Shown piece after piece: positions 1 to 8,879 of a stretch of 64,000 nucleotides of DNA. Under the pieces are notes generated by a model. That model was not told the DNA's origin. It did not search any database and saw nothing but the letters and a program-made list of their open reading frames with translations. The stretch is taken from assembly GCA_019638485.1 (NCBI GenBank), contig JAHBTP010000001.1:1240001-1304000 (forward strand), written 5' to 3'. Within the stretch, counting starts at the first letter, position 1; the number at the start of each line of letters is the position of its first letter. The DNA comes from Ferruginibacter sp. (GTDB taxonomy: Bacteria > Bacteroidota > Bacteroidia > Chitinophagales > Chitinophagaceae). Position numbers and translations under genes: made by a program.

Positions 1-552
1 TCCGGAAGAGAAAGTTTTCAAAAAGGGAAAAATTATGTTGTTGTGTTTAATCATAATGCCCTGCTTGACCCTCCATTATCCTGCCCCTTCTCTGCATTTC
101 CCAACAAAACCATAGCAAAAAAATCGTTTGTCAAAATTCCTTTCTTTGGATGGTATTACCGAAAAGGTGCTGTATTAATAGATAGAAAAAATGAAGTTAG
201 CAGACAACGTAGTTTTGAAGAAATGAAAAGAGTATTACTAACGGGGATGCACATGTGCATCTATCCTGAAGGCACCCGAAACAGAACAAATGAGCCAATG
301 AAATCATTCTATAATGGTGCTTTCAAACTTGCAGTAGATTGCAATAAAGAAGTAATTCCCTGTGTGATTACCGGAACCAGAAAGGCTATGCCTCCTCATA
401 TCCCCTTCTACCTGATACCGGCCAAGCTCACCATGCATTTTCTTAATGCAGAGGCTCCGGGTACAAATGTAGAGGAGTTGAAAACAAGAGTAAGAAGTAA
501 AATGATTGAAGCCTATACCAAACAATTAGAAAATCAGAAATCAAAAAAATAA
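1..552 (+). CDS. plsC: 1-acyl-glycerol-3-phosphate acyltransferase family protein (5' end outside window)
   Basis: The reading frame is open from base 1, so the true start lies upstream of the window. The visible C-terminal 183 residues carry the two hallmark acyltransferase motifs of the PlsC/LPLAT family: an NHxxxxD block (NHNALLD, the HX4D catalytic pair) near the visible N-terminus and YPEGTRNR, the lysophosphatidate-binding block. The family transfers an acyl chain to the sn-2 position of lysophosphatidic acid at the cytoplasmic membrane. A GTG inside this frame at 43 is not a credible start because it would remove the residues just before the catalytic His. The last 19 bases overlap the convergent lptD gene. 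Exact acceptor specificity cannot be told from the sequence. Confidence 0.85.
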   Translation, partial: SGRESFQKGKNYVVVFNHNALLDPPLSCPFSAFPNKTIAKKSFVKIPFFGWYYRKGAVLIDRKNEVSRQRSFEEMKRVLLTGMHMCIYPEGTRNRTNEPMKSFYNGAFKLAVDCNKEVIPCVITGTRKAMPPHIPFYLIPAKLTMHFLNAEAPGTNVEELKTRVRSKMIEAYTKQLENQKSKK

Positions 553-3179
553 CGGGTACGATTAACCTTTAAATCTCGTAATAACACTGATTTAGGACTA
601 ATAGTGATATTAAAAAAACGATAGCGTCCTACAGGTGAAACATTTACCGCCATTTGCCAGCAATGCATATCTCGTGATAAATACATGCTTATTGTACCTA
701 CTTCTCGTAAAGTAATATTGTAAAATCCAGTCATGCCCAGCTTCCATTTTGGCGTAAGATTTATAGCCCCATTCCAATTAACATCTTGAAAAACCTGGGG
801 TTTAAAACGTCGTAAATCTTGTCGGTAGTTACTTTGAAAACGTAAACTATATCCAAAATCAATACTCCAGGGAATTGAAAAATCAGCAAATTCACCGGGG
901 TTATTATATATATATGCAGCCTCACGTTGGTAATCATCAAGCGTAAGTCCTGTGCCTTCCGGTGGCAAAAATGAAGGAGTCGCCTTATTACTTTCCTTTT
1001 TCTTTTCACCACCTTTAAATGAACTCTGTAAGGAGATACTACCTGAACGCATACGACCGAGGGTGAACGGTGTTTTCGTCCATACTAATTTATCTACTGC
1101 CCTTCCCATTGTATCATACAAATAAGGATCCATTACAGCAGAAGCAGTGATGTTAATGCGATTTAAAATATTACTGCGGGCTGTAAGATTTAATGGACCA
1201 AGCCTAAATGAATCTGCAAGGAAATTATATGTACCATTTAAACTTAAGCCATCCAAAATAGATACCTTCTTCAACTTTGTTGAATCTGATTTATCCTTAA
1301 TCTTCATGCCTAAATTATTATCTATGGAAAAACTTAATCCGCCAAATTTTCCAGCACCATAAGCACCATAAATACTCCCTTCATAAATAGAATAACGTGC
1401 GGTTCGTCCAAAAGTATCAACTTGTGTTTCGTAATATGAACCACTATTCATATCAGGCTTGTAATTAATTACAACACTCGGCCTAATTTCATGCCGGATT
1501 GCCTGAATTTTACTTTTCTTTTTAAAGCCATACATTCCAAAAATTCGGGTAGAAGCGCCCAGCCCAAAACTAATTTCGCGCGCAGTAAAAAAACCACGAG
1601 AAATAGCCGTATCCACTTTTTTATCTATACTATTCCAAGAGCGCATAAATTTCTTCTGATACCATCTTTCCTGATAGGAAACAGATGGACTAATTTGAAG
1701 TGGCCCAAGTTCCGGTAGCGATAATGAAATGGGGATACTATGCATGGCTCCCCATTGGAAATTATCATTTATTTGCTGCATAATTCTTCCTGCAGTATCA
1801 TAAAAAGAAGTAAGGCTGCGCGCATTGGTATTAAGACCGATGCCCAAATTTTCGTACCATTTCAATTTCCCAACAGGATTAACTCTCCTAAATGGATACA
1901 GGGTATTTATATTAAATGCTACATCTGGCAGATTCAGATTAATTAACCGGTTTTGTGTGTTTTGATTATGATTGGCATTAATGGAAATATTATAGGGCTT
2001 GTCTTTCCAATTGCGAGAAAAACTGATGGATGAATTAAGCTGATTGGTAAAATTTAAAGTAGGGTTGTTTGGTACTTGTTGATTAAACTTACTGCTACCG
2101 GCGTTTACACTTGCTCGAAAAGTTACGCCCGGATGTGCTTTATTATCCATCATGTGCGACCACCGAATACTGTATGCCTGGCTGGAAGTATAGTCCGGAT
2201 CACCTTTAAAATTTGTTTTGAAATGCTGAATATCCAATGAAAGATTACCTTGATATTTATATCGTTTAAGGTACCTTGGGCTAATACCCAACGTCCATCC
2301 TCCGTACGAATACAATGTGCCTCTAATTACCGCATCCCAATGTTCACCAAACACTTTATAATAACCTAAACCGTCAAGAGAAAGCCCCATTTGGTCATTA
2401 GCTGAAAAAGCGGGTGCCAGCAAACCTGAATGCCTGCCCATTTGCAAAGGATAGATTCCAAATGGCAAAACAACAGGCAATGGAACGCCTTCAAATTCCG
2501 GATGAACAGGCCCGGTAAAGGCCATCTTTTTATTAATAAGTTTTACTCTCCTGCTTACAAAAGCAAAATGAGGTGTATCCAAATTACAAGTAGTAAACCT
2601 GCCTTGTAGCGCATAAAATACATTAGGCGAAACCTTTTTTATTTTTTCTCCATAAACAAACATTTCACCCTGCTGAGTATATGTCCCTTTTGTTAATCCC
2701 TTTTGTGTTTTCATATTAAAACGAATAGTATCGCTTTGGGATGAAAAATCTGCCTGATTAAAAACCGGATAGGCAATAACCTTTCCTGAGGAATCTTTTA
2801 TTAAGTAGGCTGATAGTAAATCAATAGCCTGCTCATAAATAATTACCGGCGCATTAAGTTTATTATCTACATAATCCAACTTTGATTCACTGCCATACAA
2901 ATACATTTTTTTTCCGGGCACATCAAGAACCATTGAATCATTAGCTGAATAAAAGACCGGTGCTGTAAGATCATTCCCAAACTTAATATCTAAAGTATCA
3001 GCAGTAGGAACAACCGTAGTATCTGTAAGTTGAGATGATGATGATACCGATTGTAAAAGACCATTTGTGGGCACAGCATAAATATCAACATTACAAACAA
3101 AGAATGTTAATAAAATGGATAGCACGCTAAATGCCCATCCAAAACGGTTTTTTACATTACCTTTGTAAGCGTGCTTCAT
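534..3179 (-). CDS. lptD: Outer-membrane LPS-assembly protein LptD (Bacteroidota type)
   Basis: This 881-residue protein matches the Bacteroidota LptD family. A hydrophobic signal segment (about residues 14-35) is followed by an OstA-like beta-jellyroll region rich in short repeats (about 75-200), then a long beta-barrel that ends in aromatic Phe. LptD is the outer-membrane channel that inserts LPS into the outer leaflet, fed by an LptA-like bridge and plugged by LptE. Both partners may be in this window: the OstA-like gene at 5402 and lptE at 43393. The start ATG at 3179 lies 13 nt after a TAnnTTTG box at 3193-3200 on the minus strand. The gene diverges from the amidase gene at 3266 and overlaps the plsC-like gene by 19 bp at its 3' end. 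Confidence 0.88.
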   Translation of the reverse strand: MKHAYKGNVKNRFGWAFSVLSILLTFFVCNVDIYAVPTNGLLQSVSSSSQLTDTTVVPTADTLDIKFGNDLTAPVFYSANDSMVLDVPGKKMYLYGSESKLDYVDNKLNAPVIIYEQAIDLLSAYLIKDSSGKVIAYPVFNQADFSSQSDTIRFNMKTQKGLTKGTYTQQGEMFVYGEKIKKVSPNVFYALQGRFTTCNLDTPHFAFVSRRVKLINKKMAFTGPVHPEFEGVPLPVVLPFGIYPLQMGRHSGLLAPAFSANDQMGLSLDGLGYYKVFGEHWDAVIRGTLYSYGGWTLGISPRYLKRYKYQGNLSLDIQHFKTNFKGDPDYTSSQAYSIRWSHMMDNKAHPGVTFRASVNAGSSKFNQQVPNNPTLNFTNQLNSSISFSRNWKDKPYNISINANHNQNTQNRLINLNLPDVAFNINTLYPFRRVNPVGKLKWYENLGIGLNTNARSLTSFYDTAGRIMQQINDNFQWGAMHSIPISLSLPELGPLQISPSVSYQERWYQKKFMRSWNSIDKKVDTAISRGFFTAREISFGLGASTRIFGMYGFKKKSKIQAIRHEIRPSVVINYKPDMNSGSYYETQVDTFGRTARYSIYEGSIYGAYGAGKFGGLSFSIDNNLGMKIKDKSDSTKLKKVSILDGLSLNGTYNFLADSFRLGPLNLTARSNILNRINITASAVMDPYLYDTMGRAVDKLVWTKTPFTLGRMRSGSISLQSSFKGGEKKKESNKATPSFLPPEGTGLTLDDYQREAAYIYNNPGEFADFSIPWSIDFGYSLRFQSNYRQDLRRFKPQVFQDVNWNGAINLTPKWKLGMTGFYNITLREVGTISMYLSRDMHCWQMAVNVSPVGRYRFFNITISPKSVLLRDLKVNRTRYFFDF

Positions 3180-3192
3180 GTTTGGTAAGCAA

Positions 3193-3200
3193 CAAAATTA
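3193..3200 (-). promoter_or_regulatory. -7 promoter box for lptD
   Basis: The minus strand reads TAATTTTG here, a full match to the Bacteroidota -7 consensus TAnnTTTG, ending 13 nt before the lptD ATG. No clear TTG -33 element is visible at the expected distance. Confidence 0.5.
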
Positions 3201-3265
3201 ACCATTAATGTATAATGATTTTGTGAATTATTATACAATTAAAACACGAAAAAATCTAACGACCT

Positions 3266-4216
3266 ATGGTGAAGAACTTTCTGATTATCGGAATGGTGTG
3301 TTCAACACTATTTAGTTCTACCCTATCCTATGCACAAACAAAAAAGGTAAAAACAATAATTGTTGATGCCGGACACGGAGGTGAAGAACCCGGTGCCATT
3401 GGACAATATGAAGGTACTTTAGGTACAAAAGAAAAAGATGTAACCCTGGCAATTTCACTCAAATTAGTGAAGGAATTGAAGAAACAGGCCCCTGAACTCA
3501 CTGTGGTACCTACCAGAACAACCGACATTTATCAAAACCCAAAAGAAAAGGCAAAAATTGCAAATGATGCAAAAGGTGACTTGTTTATTTGTATCCATGC
3601 AGATGCTGCAGCGCTTAAAACCGGAAAGAGACAAGTGGGCACACGTACAGTAACACGATATAAAATAACTTATACCGGCAAAGGAAAAAATCGGAAAAAA
3701 CACCGTACACCATACAAAGTTGAAGAACCTGTATATCATTATTATAAATTACCAACCCAGCGAAATGGTACAAGCGTTTGGATTTTTGCTGCACATAAAA
3801 CAAGTGATAAATTAAAAGCTATTGTTTCAGAAGAAGGTGATTATGATTTAGCAGGGCATGATGACCCTGAAGACGCAAAAGTTGATTTCAATTCACCCGA
3901 AGGCAGGCTTATTGCGCAGGTTTATGCAAAAAGATATCAGGAAAAAAGTGATTTCTTAGCTACCTTAATAAATGAAGAAGTTGAAAAAACCGGGCGACCG
4001 GCACTTGGTGTGAATCAACGCCAGGTAGGAATTTGGGTTCTTCAGGCAACCAATATGCCCGCTGTATTAATTGAAACCGGGTTTATCAGCAACCCTGAAG
4101 ATGAACGATATATTTCCAGTGAGGCCGGGCAGCAAGAACTTGCGGAGGTAATTGCAAAAGCTATTCTTCGGTATAAAGCACAGGTTGAAAACCCTCCTAC
4201 CGCACAAAATAATTAG
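3266..4216 (+). CDS. N-acetylmuramoyl-L-alanine amidase (Amidase_3, AmiC-like)
   Basis: This is a 316-residue exported zinc amidase that cleaves the bond between N-acetylmuramic acid and the stem peptide, as in cell separation and wall turnover. A signal peptide (about 1-23, ending SYAQ) precedes an Amidase_3 domain. Candidate zinc ligands and catalytic residues are visible: His in DAGHGG (about residue 37), Glu in KEKDV, His in CIHADA, and the catalytic Glu in LIETGF near residue 270. A lysine- and arginine-rich insertion of roughly 60 residues after CIHADA is typical of Bacteroidota homologues and may gate the active site. The ATG is the first in-frame start. The gene diverges from lptD and lies just upstream of the MCE gene. 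Confidence 0.9.
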   Translation: MVKNFLIIGMVCSTLFSSTLSYAQTKKVKTIIVDAGHGGEEPGAIGQYEGTLGTKEKDVTLAISLKLVKELKKQAPELTVVPTRTTDIYQNPKEKAKIANDAKGDLFICIHADAAALKTGKRQVGTRTVTRYKITYTGKGKNRKKHRTPYKVEEPVYHYYKLPTQRNGTSVWIFAAHKTSDKLKAIVSEEGDYDLAGHDDPEDAKVDFNSPEGRLIAQVYAKRYQEKSDFLATLINEEVEKTGRPALGVNQRQVGIWVLQATNMPAVLIETGFISNPEDERYISSEAGQQELAEVIAKAILRYKAQVENPPTAQNN

Positions 4217-4282
4217 ATAGATGAATTTTTTTGTCAAAATCTGTTGAATAAATTTAATCTATCCATTCATTTTCAGTTAATT

Positions 4283-4290
4283 TATATTTG
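4283..4290 (+). promoter_or_regulatory. -7 promoter box upstream of the MCE gene
   Basis: TATATTTG matches TAnnTTTG. It coincides with the TTG codon at 4288 that would otherwise be taken as the start of the next gene, so that codon is unlikely to be the start. A -33 TTG at the usual spacing is not seen. Confidence 0.45.
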
Positions 4291-4356
4291 CAAACCAATA
4301 TTCCAACAAGGAGGCATCCAAAACTGGTTATTGAAGTAAGAAAATATTTACCGCTT

Positions 4357-5382
4357 GTGAAAATATCTAATGAAATAAAGGTTGGAGTGATTGCTATAAT
4401 CGGCTTGCTCTGTCTTTTTTTAGGTTATAACTTCCTAAAAGGAAAAAGGCTTTTTGACAATTCCACCATTATTTTGGGAACATACGAAAATGTTCAAGGC
4501 CTCACCACCTCAAATCCCATCACCATCAGTGGACTGGAGGTTGGCTCTGTGTACGGTATAAAGCCCGCAAAGGATATGCGAAGCATTAGCGTACAAATGT
4601 CAATAAACCCTGATATCAATATCCCCAAAAATTCTATCGCGATAATTAAGCCTAACCCACTTGGTGTAACAAGTATAGAAATTAAATTAGGTGATGCAAA
4701 TGTTTACTTGAAAAATAAAGACACTATTTCTACTGATGCCAGTCCCGGATTATTGGAAGATGTGATGAAGAAAGTAGATCCGGTGTTATACGAAGTAAAA
4801 AAAGCAGTGGGTTCAATTGATACCCTCTTGCTCAATGTAAATTCAGCCATTGACCCAGCCACAAAATCAAATCTTCAATCGACCATAGCTAATCTAAATA
4901 AACTCACTGCCTCATTAATTATTTCTGCAGCATCTCTTGAATCTATGCTAAATGCACAAACCGGAACGGTAGCTAAAACAATGAATAATTTAAATACCAT
5001 CACTTCCAATTTGGCAAATAATAATGATAAGATTAATCATGTAATGACAAATTTGGATGTAACTACAGAGAAATTATCAAAATTGGAATTGCAACAAACT
5101 TTAGATACGCTGAACAGCGTAATTAGCCATATAAATACCTCTATGGAAAGACTCAATTCAAAAGATGGTACTATGGGATTATTACTGAACGACCCAAGCC
5201 TATACCGAAATCTGGCATCTACCAGCAACAAACTTAATTTGCTGCTCGATGATATGAGGCTTCATCCAAAGCGATATTTGTCATTTTCCGTATTTGGCAA
5301 AAAAGCAAAAAATAACCCGCTAATGGTTCCTTTAACAGATACATTGAACGCACCATATATTATAGAAACTAAAACCGATTAG
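4357..5382 (+). CDS. mlaD: MCE/MlaD family lipid-transport protein
   Basis: A 341-residue protein with one N-terminal transmembrane helix (about 7-26), an MCE domain (about 35-125), and a long helical C-terminal tail with repeated NLN/TNL-like heptads. MlaD-type proteins form hexameric rings that move phospholipids or other lipids between the membranes, anchored in the inner membrane with an ABC transporter. I chose the GTG at 4357, giving MKISNEIKVG, because Bacteroidota MlaD proteins usually begin this way. The alternative TTG at 4288 lies inside a -7 promoter box. No MlaE or MlaF gene is next to it. The OstA-like gene follows after 19 nt, suggesting co-transcription with an LPS-transport component. 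Confidence 0.85.
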   Translation: MKISNEIKVGVIAIIGLLCLFLGYNFLKGKRLFDNSTIILGTYENVQGLTTSNPITISGLEVGSVYGIKPAKDMRSISVQMSINPDINIPKNSIAIIKPNPLGVTSIEIKLGDANVYLKNKDTISTDASPGLLEDVMKKVDPVLYEVKKAVGSIDTLLLNVNSAIDPATKSNLQSTIANLNKLTASLIISAASLESMLNAQTGTVAKTMNNLNTITSNLANNNDKINHVMTNLDVTTEKLSKLELQQTLDTLNSVISHINTSMERLNSKDGTMGLLLNDPSLYRNLASTSNKLNLLLDDMRLHPKRYLSFSVFGKKAKNNPLMVPLTDTLNAPYIIETKTD

Positions 5383-5401
5383 TTTTCCTAACCGGAATAC
5401 C

Positions 5402-6997
5402 TTGCTGAAATTTAGCATCATACTCGCCCTCTTGTTGCCATTATCAAACCTAATGGCTCAAAACCAACTCAGTATAAATACCCCCACCGACTCTACCCGA
5501 CCCATAGAAATTATTGGTGCACATAATATGCGACAAATTACTTTGGTTAATGGAGAAGTTATTCAAACACTTGCCGGGAATGCACGAATTAAACAAGGCA
5601 ACACCTTCCTATCCGGTGATAGTATCCTATTAAACTCACGATTAGGAATAGCCGAAGTATTTGGACATGTACACATTAATGACGCAGATACTATTAATAC
5701 CTTTGCAAACTATCTGCGTTATGTAGGCCCACAAAGAATGGCATACCTCAAAAATAATGTGAAGCTCACAGATGGGCGTGGTGTAATCCTTACCGATAAT
5801 CTGGAATATAATTTACAAACCGGAATGGCTACTTACACTAACGGCGGAAAAGTACTTAATGAAGGAACGGAACTTACCAGTGAAAGTGCAGTGTATTATG
5901 CCGATACAAAAGATGTTTATTTTAAAAGGAATGTTCACCTTATTGATTCAAAATATGATATTACCGCTGATAGCCTCTTATATAATACCGCATTTAAAAC
6001 AGCCCATTTTATAGCCCCTACACATATCATCAGCAACGGGAATATTATTGATACGCGTGCAGGAAGTTACAATTTGGATACCGGTGAGGCGCTCTTCTTA
6101 GACCAACCTGTATTTAAAGACAGCACCCGCTCACTTACAGGTCGTTCTGTTGCTATGGATGAAAAATCAGGAATGGTTACTATTGAAGGAAATGGGAAAA
6201 TGGTAGATAGCATAAATCAGGTTATTGTTATAGGTGAGCAACTCTTTATTGACAGAAAAAAGAATGCTTTTTTAGCCACCCGAAAACCGGTAATCATTTT
6301 TTATCAAGATAATGACAGCACCTATATTGCTGCAGACACATTACTTTCAGCCTTGCAGATTAACGACACCACCAAACAAATAGCATTAAGAAATGACACC
6401 TTGATAGGCGGAAATAAACAAAGCACGGACAGCGTTAGATATTTTCTTGGATTTCATCATGTACGCATTTACAATGACTCATTACAAGCAGTAAGTGACA
6501 GCCTGTTCTACTCTACCGAGGATTCAATTTTTCGATTAATTAAATCACCGGTATTTTGGAATGGTAAAAATCAAATAAGCGGAGATACCATACACTTATT
6601 TATCGCCAATAAAAAGCCTGATAAGCTGCACGTTTTTAAAAATAGCTTCGTAATAAATAATCCTCAGCCCGGTATTTTTAATCAGATTGCAGGGATTGAC
6701 CTTACAGCAACTTTTAAAGATGGGGAAATTGATACTGTTAGAACAATTGGCATCCCCGCAGAAAGCATCTACTATCCGCAGAAAGAGGATAGCAGTTATA
6801 TAGGAATGAATAAGAGCAGTGGTAATATTATTGACATTTATTTTGCAAATAAAGAACTCAATAAAGTTAAATTTGTTACCGAAGTAAAGGGAGTTATTTT
6901 TCCCATGACTCAGATTCCGGAAGATAAAAAATATCTAAAGGGATTTCAATGGCTTGACCACCAAAGGCCAAAAAATAAACTTGAACTTTTTGAATAA
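5402..6997 (+). CDS. OstA-like (LptA/LptD N-domain type) periplasmic protein
   Basis: A 531-residue exported protein with a signal peptide (about 1-19, ending LMAQ) and repeated short strands of the OstA/LptA jellyroll type (phrases such as LSGDSILLNS and ITADSLLYNT recur roughly every 35-45 residues). Proteins of this kind carry LPS across the periplasm. It is about three times the length of enterobacterial LptA, as is common in Bacteroidota, where several OstA repeats are fused. The start is a TTG at 5402, 19 nt after the MCE gene. The next ATG would delete the signal peptide. Together with lptD (534-3179) it suggests a local LPS-export cluster. Its role as a true LptA substitute is inferred. 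Confidence 0.78.
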   Translation: MLKFSIILALLLPLSNLMAQNQLSINTPTDSTRPIEIIGAHNMRQITLVNGEVIQTLAGNARIKQGNTFLSGDSILLNSRLGIAEVFGHVHINDADTINTFANYLRYVGPQRMAYLKNNVKLTDGRGVILTDNLEYNLQTGMATYTNGGKVLNEGTELTSESAVYYADTKDVYFKRNVHLIDSKYDITADSLLYNTAFKTAHFIAPTHIISNGNIIDTRAGSYNLDTGEALFLDQPVFKDSTRSLTGRSVAMDEKSGMVTIEGNGKMVDSINQVIVIGEQLFIDRKKNAFLATRKPVIIFYQDNDSTYIAADTLLSALQINDTTKQIALRNDTLIGGNKQSTDSVRYFLGFHHVRIYNDSLQAVSDSLFYSTEDSIFRLIKSPVFWNGKNQISGDTIHLFIANKKPDKLHVFKNSFVINNPQPGIFNQIAGIDLTATFKDGEIDTVRTIGIPAESIYYPQKEDSSYIGMNKSSGNIIDIYFANKELNKVKFVTEVKGVIFPMTQIPEDKKYLKGFQWLDHQRPKNKLELFE

Positions 6998-7021
6998 GTT
7001 GAATCATTTTTTACAACCATC

Positions 7022-8422
7022 ATGAAGTTTCTATACCCAATCATCATTACCCTCCTCTTTCCTTGTTTTTCTGTAAATGGCCAGGATGGCTATTCAGGCA
7101 CCTGGCATAGCACAGTTAAAGCTGCAGGTATTAAGGATAGTGCAAAAATTAATCTTCAATTAGGCGAAGCAAAAAATAATTTCCTGTATCCTGCACGATT
7201 AACGATTGCTATAGACACTTTTTGGGGCGATTATGATTTATTGCTGGTAAAGAAAAACATCCGACAACTTGCCATAAGCACCCAAAAGCATCCGCTTGAA
7301 GAAAGGCCCTTCTCCATGGGAAATGCTATTGCATACCTAAATGGCGTATTTGACTTTTCAAGAAATAATCAAGGACAATTTACCATTACAATAAACAGAA
7401 TAAAAAGACAAAATCTGGGTCTGCCAATGACAACGGCTCCGAAAGGATTGTCTGCTGATGAATTAACTATTTGGAAAGCACTTTCTGATATATTTCAAAA
7501 CGCTTCTATTACATTTATAAAACAGGATACCACAGCATGGCAAGATGAACGTGCCGAAAAAATATTTAAACCAAAAGAAACAGGAAAGTATTTTGGAATT
7601 ACAGACACTATTTATTCCAATACCCGTGATGGTTTAGTAAAAATAATCGGGAAAAAGAAAACCAATACCGGAGTAGTTAGTTCTACCTTAAACGGAAAAT
7701 CATTATTTGATTTCACCTATCTCACAGAAGGATGGCCGGCAGATGATTTTAAATTGGATACCGGAATTAATTACCTGGCATTTTATGCCGAAGATTTTGG
7801 AAAAACAACTGCAACAACCGGAACAATGGAATTAGACTTAAATGGGAAAAAGAAAGTTTTGGATTTTAATACATCACCAAACATCGCTGCCACTTTTATC
7901 CTTTCCCCTATTTACAGCAACCCACCTTATCAAAACCTCGACTCATCTCAAGATGTAATTATCAGAAGCATAACCGAATTAGCAGGGATGAGTAACCAAA
8001 TGGTTTATTATTATCCGAGAGACCCTAAACGGAATCCCGATCAGGTGATACACACAGATATTGAAACTGAAAAATCACTGATGCGAAATGCTACTGTGGT
8101 AGATAACATTAAAGCTTCTACAAGACAAGTACTATTAGCCATTTGGGATGATGCCGTTGAAGATGGTGATAGTATATCATTAAATATAAATGGCCAATGG
8201 GTAGTACAAGGCTTGCCGGTAAAAAAACATCCTCAATTTATTTCCGTTAACCTCGATCCGGGAATGAATAGAATCATATTTATTGCTGATAACGAAGGAG
8301 GTATTCCTCCAAACACGTCCATCTTAGAAATAATTGATGGCAGCCAAAGAAGAAGTTTTAAAATAGATACAGATTTATCCAGAAATAATTTGGTAAATAT
8401 TTTGTACGAACTAAGAGAGTAA
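7022..8422 (+). CDS. Secreted protein of unknown function
   Basis: 466 residues with a clear signal peptide (about 1-20, ending SVNG). I do not recognise the N-terminal half. The last 100 residues resemble a beta-sandwich module seen at the ends of many Bacteroidota exported proteins: AIWDDAVEDGDSISL, then LNINGQ, then a run of alternating strands, then ADNEGGIPPNTS and a terminal DG hairpin. It starts 25 nt after the OstA-like gene and probably belongs to the same transcript. No catalytic motif is visible. A structural or binding role at the cell envelope is possible, but I cannot say more. Confidence 0.7.
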   Translation: MKFLYPIIITLLFPCFSVNGQDGYSGTWHSTVKAAGIKDSAKINLQLGEAKNNFLYPARLTIAIDTFWGDYDLLLVKKNIRQLAISTQKHPLEERPFSMGNAIAYLNGVFDFSRNNQGQFTITINRIKRQNLGLPMTTAPKGLSADELTIWKALSDIFQNASITFIKQDTTAWQDERAEKIFKPKETGKYFGITDTIYSNTRDGLVKIIGKKKTNTGVVSSTLNGKSLFDFTYLTEGWPADDFKLDTGINYLAFYAEDFGKTTATTGTMELDLNGKKKVLDFNTSPNIAATFILSPIYSNPPYQNLDSSQDVIIRSITELAGMSNQMVYYYPRDPKRNPDQVIHTDIETEKSLMRNATVVDNIKASTRQVLLAIWDDAVEDGDSISLNINGQWVVQGLPVKKHPQFISVNLDPGMNRIIFIADNEGGIPPNTSILEIIDGSQRRSFKIDTDLSRNNLVNILYELRE

Positions 8423-8462
8423 GCACAACCTTCGAAGAAAAAAATCTAATCATTTAAAAACT

Positions 8463-8658
8463 ATAGAAATTTCAATCGAAAAGATTGCGGCACTCGCTAA
8501 AGAAAAGACGCGCTCTAATTAACCTCAACCCAAAGCTAACCCACAACAATTTCTTAATGAATGAATATGCAACAAAGGATGGTCTGCATTTTACAAGTAA
8601 GGCCTATTTAATTTGGAAGGAGGAAGTATTAAAAATATTAAAACAACAGAATATCTAA
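8463..8658 (+). pseudogene. Decayed C-terminal fragment of an SGNH/GDSL hydrolase
   Basis: Translating both forward frames gives remnants of an SGNH-hydrolase C-terminus. One frame (from about 8463) reads EKIAALAKEKTRS and then stops. After a frame change near 8515, the other reads INLNPKL, a short linker, then the block KDGLHFTSKAYLIW and a helix, ending at TAA 8656. The block DGLHF followed by a GY-like turn and IW is the family's catalytic Asp-x-x-His block V. Neither frame has a start or the N-terminal GDS block, and the preceding gene ends only 40 bp upstream. I take it as a truncated, frameshifted relic, by pattern recognition alone. Confidence 0.5.
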
Positions 8659-8867
8659 CCTACTGCCAATAGCCTTATTGAAATTATAAAATAAACTAAC
8701 TACACCCACAAAATCACCGGAAGAACTACAACTAAGGTTTTTCAAATTGTTCAATGAAGAATACAAGGCAACTATAAGAATTATGTAAATAACTACACTC
8801 CTTCAATATCTTTTTTTTTAAAAAAGCAGTTATACAATGGTTGAGATTATTTGGTGTTGCATTTTGC

Positions 8868-8875
8868 TACCTTTA
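8868..8875 (+). promoter_or_regulatory. Near-consensus -7 box just before nnrD
   Basis: TACCTTTA differs from TAnnTTTG only at the last base. It ends 4 nt before the ATG at 8880, the same very short spacing seen at several other genes in this window. Confidence 0.3.
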
Positions 8876-8879
8876 TCTT

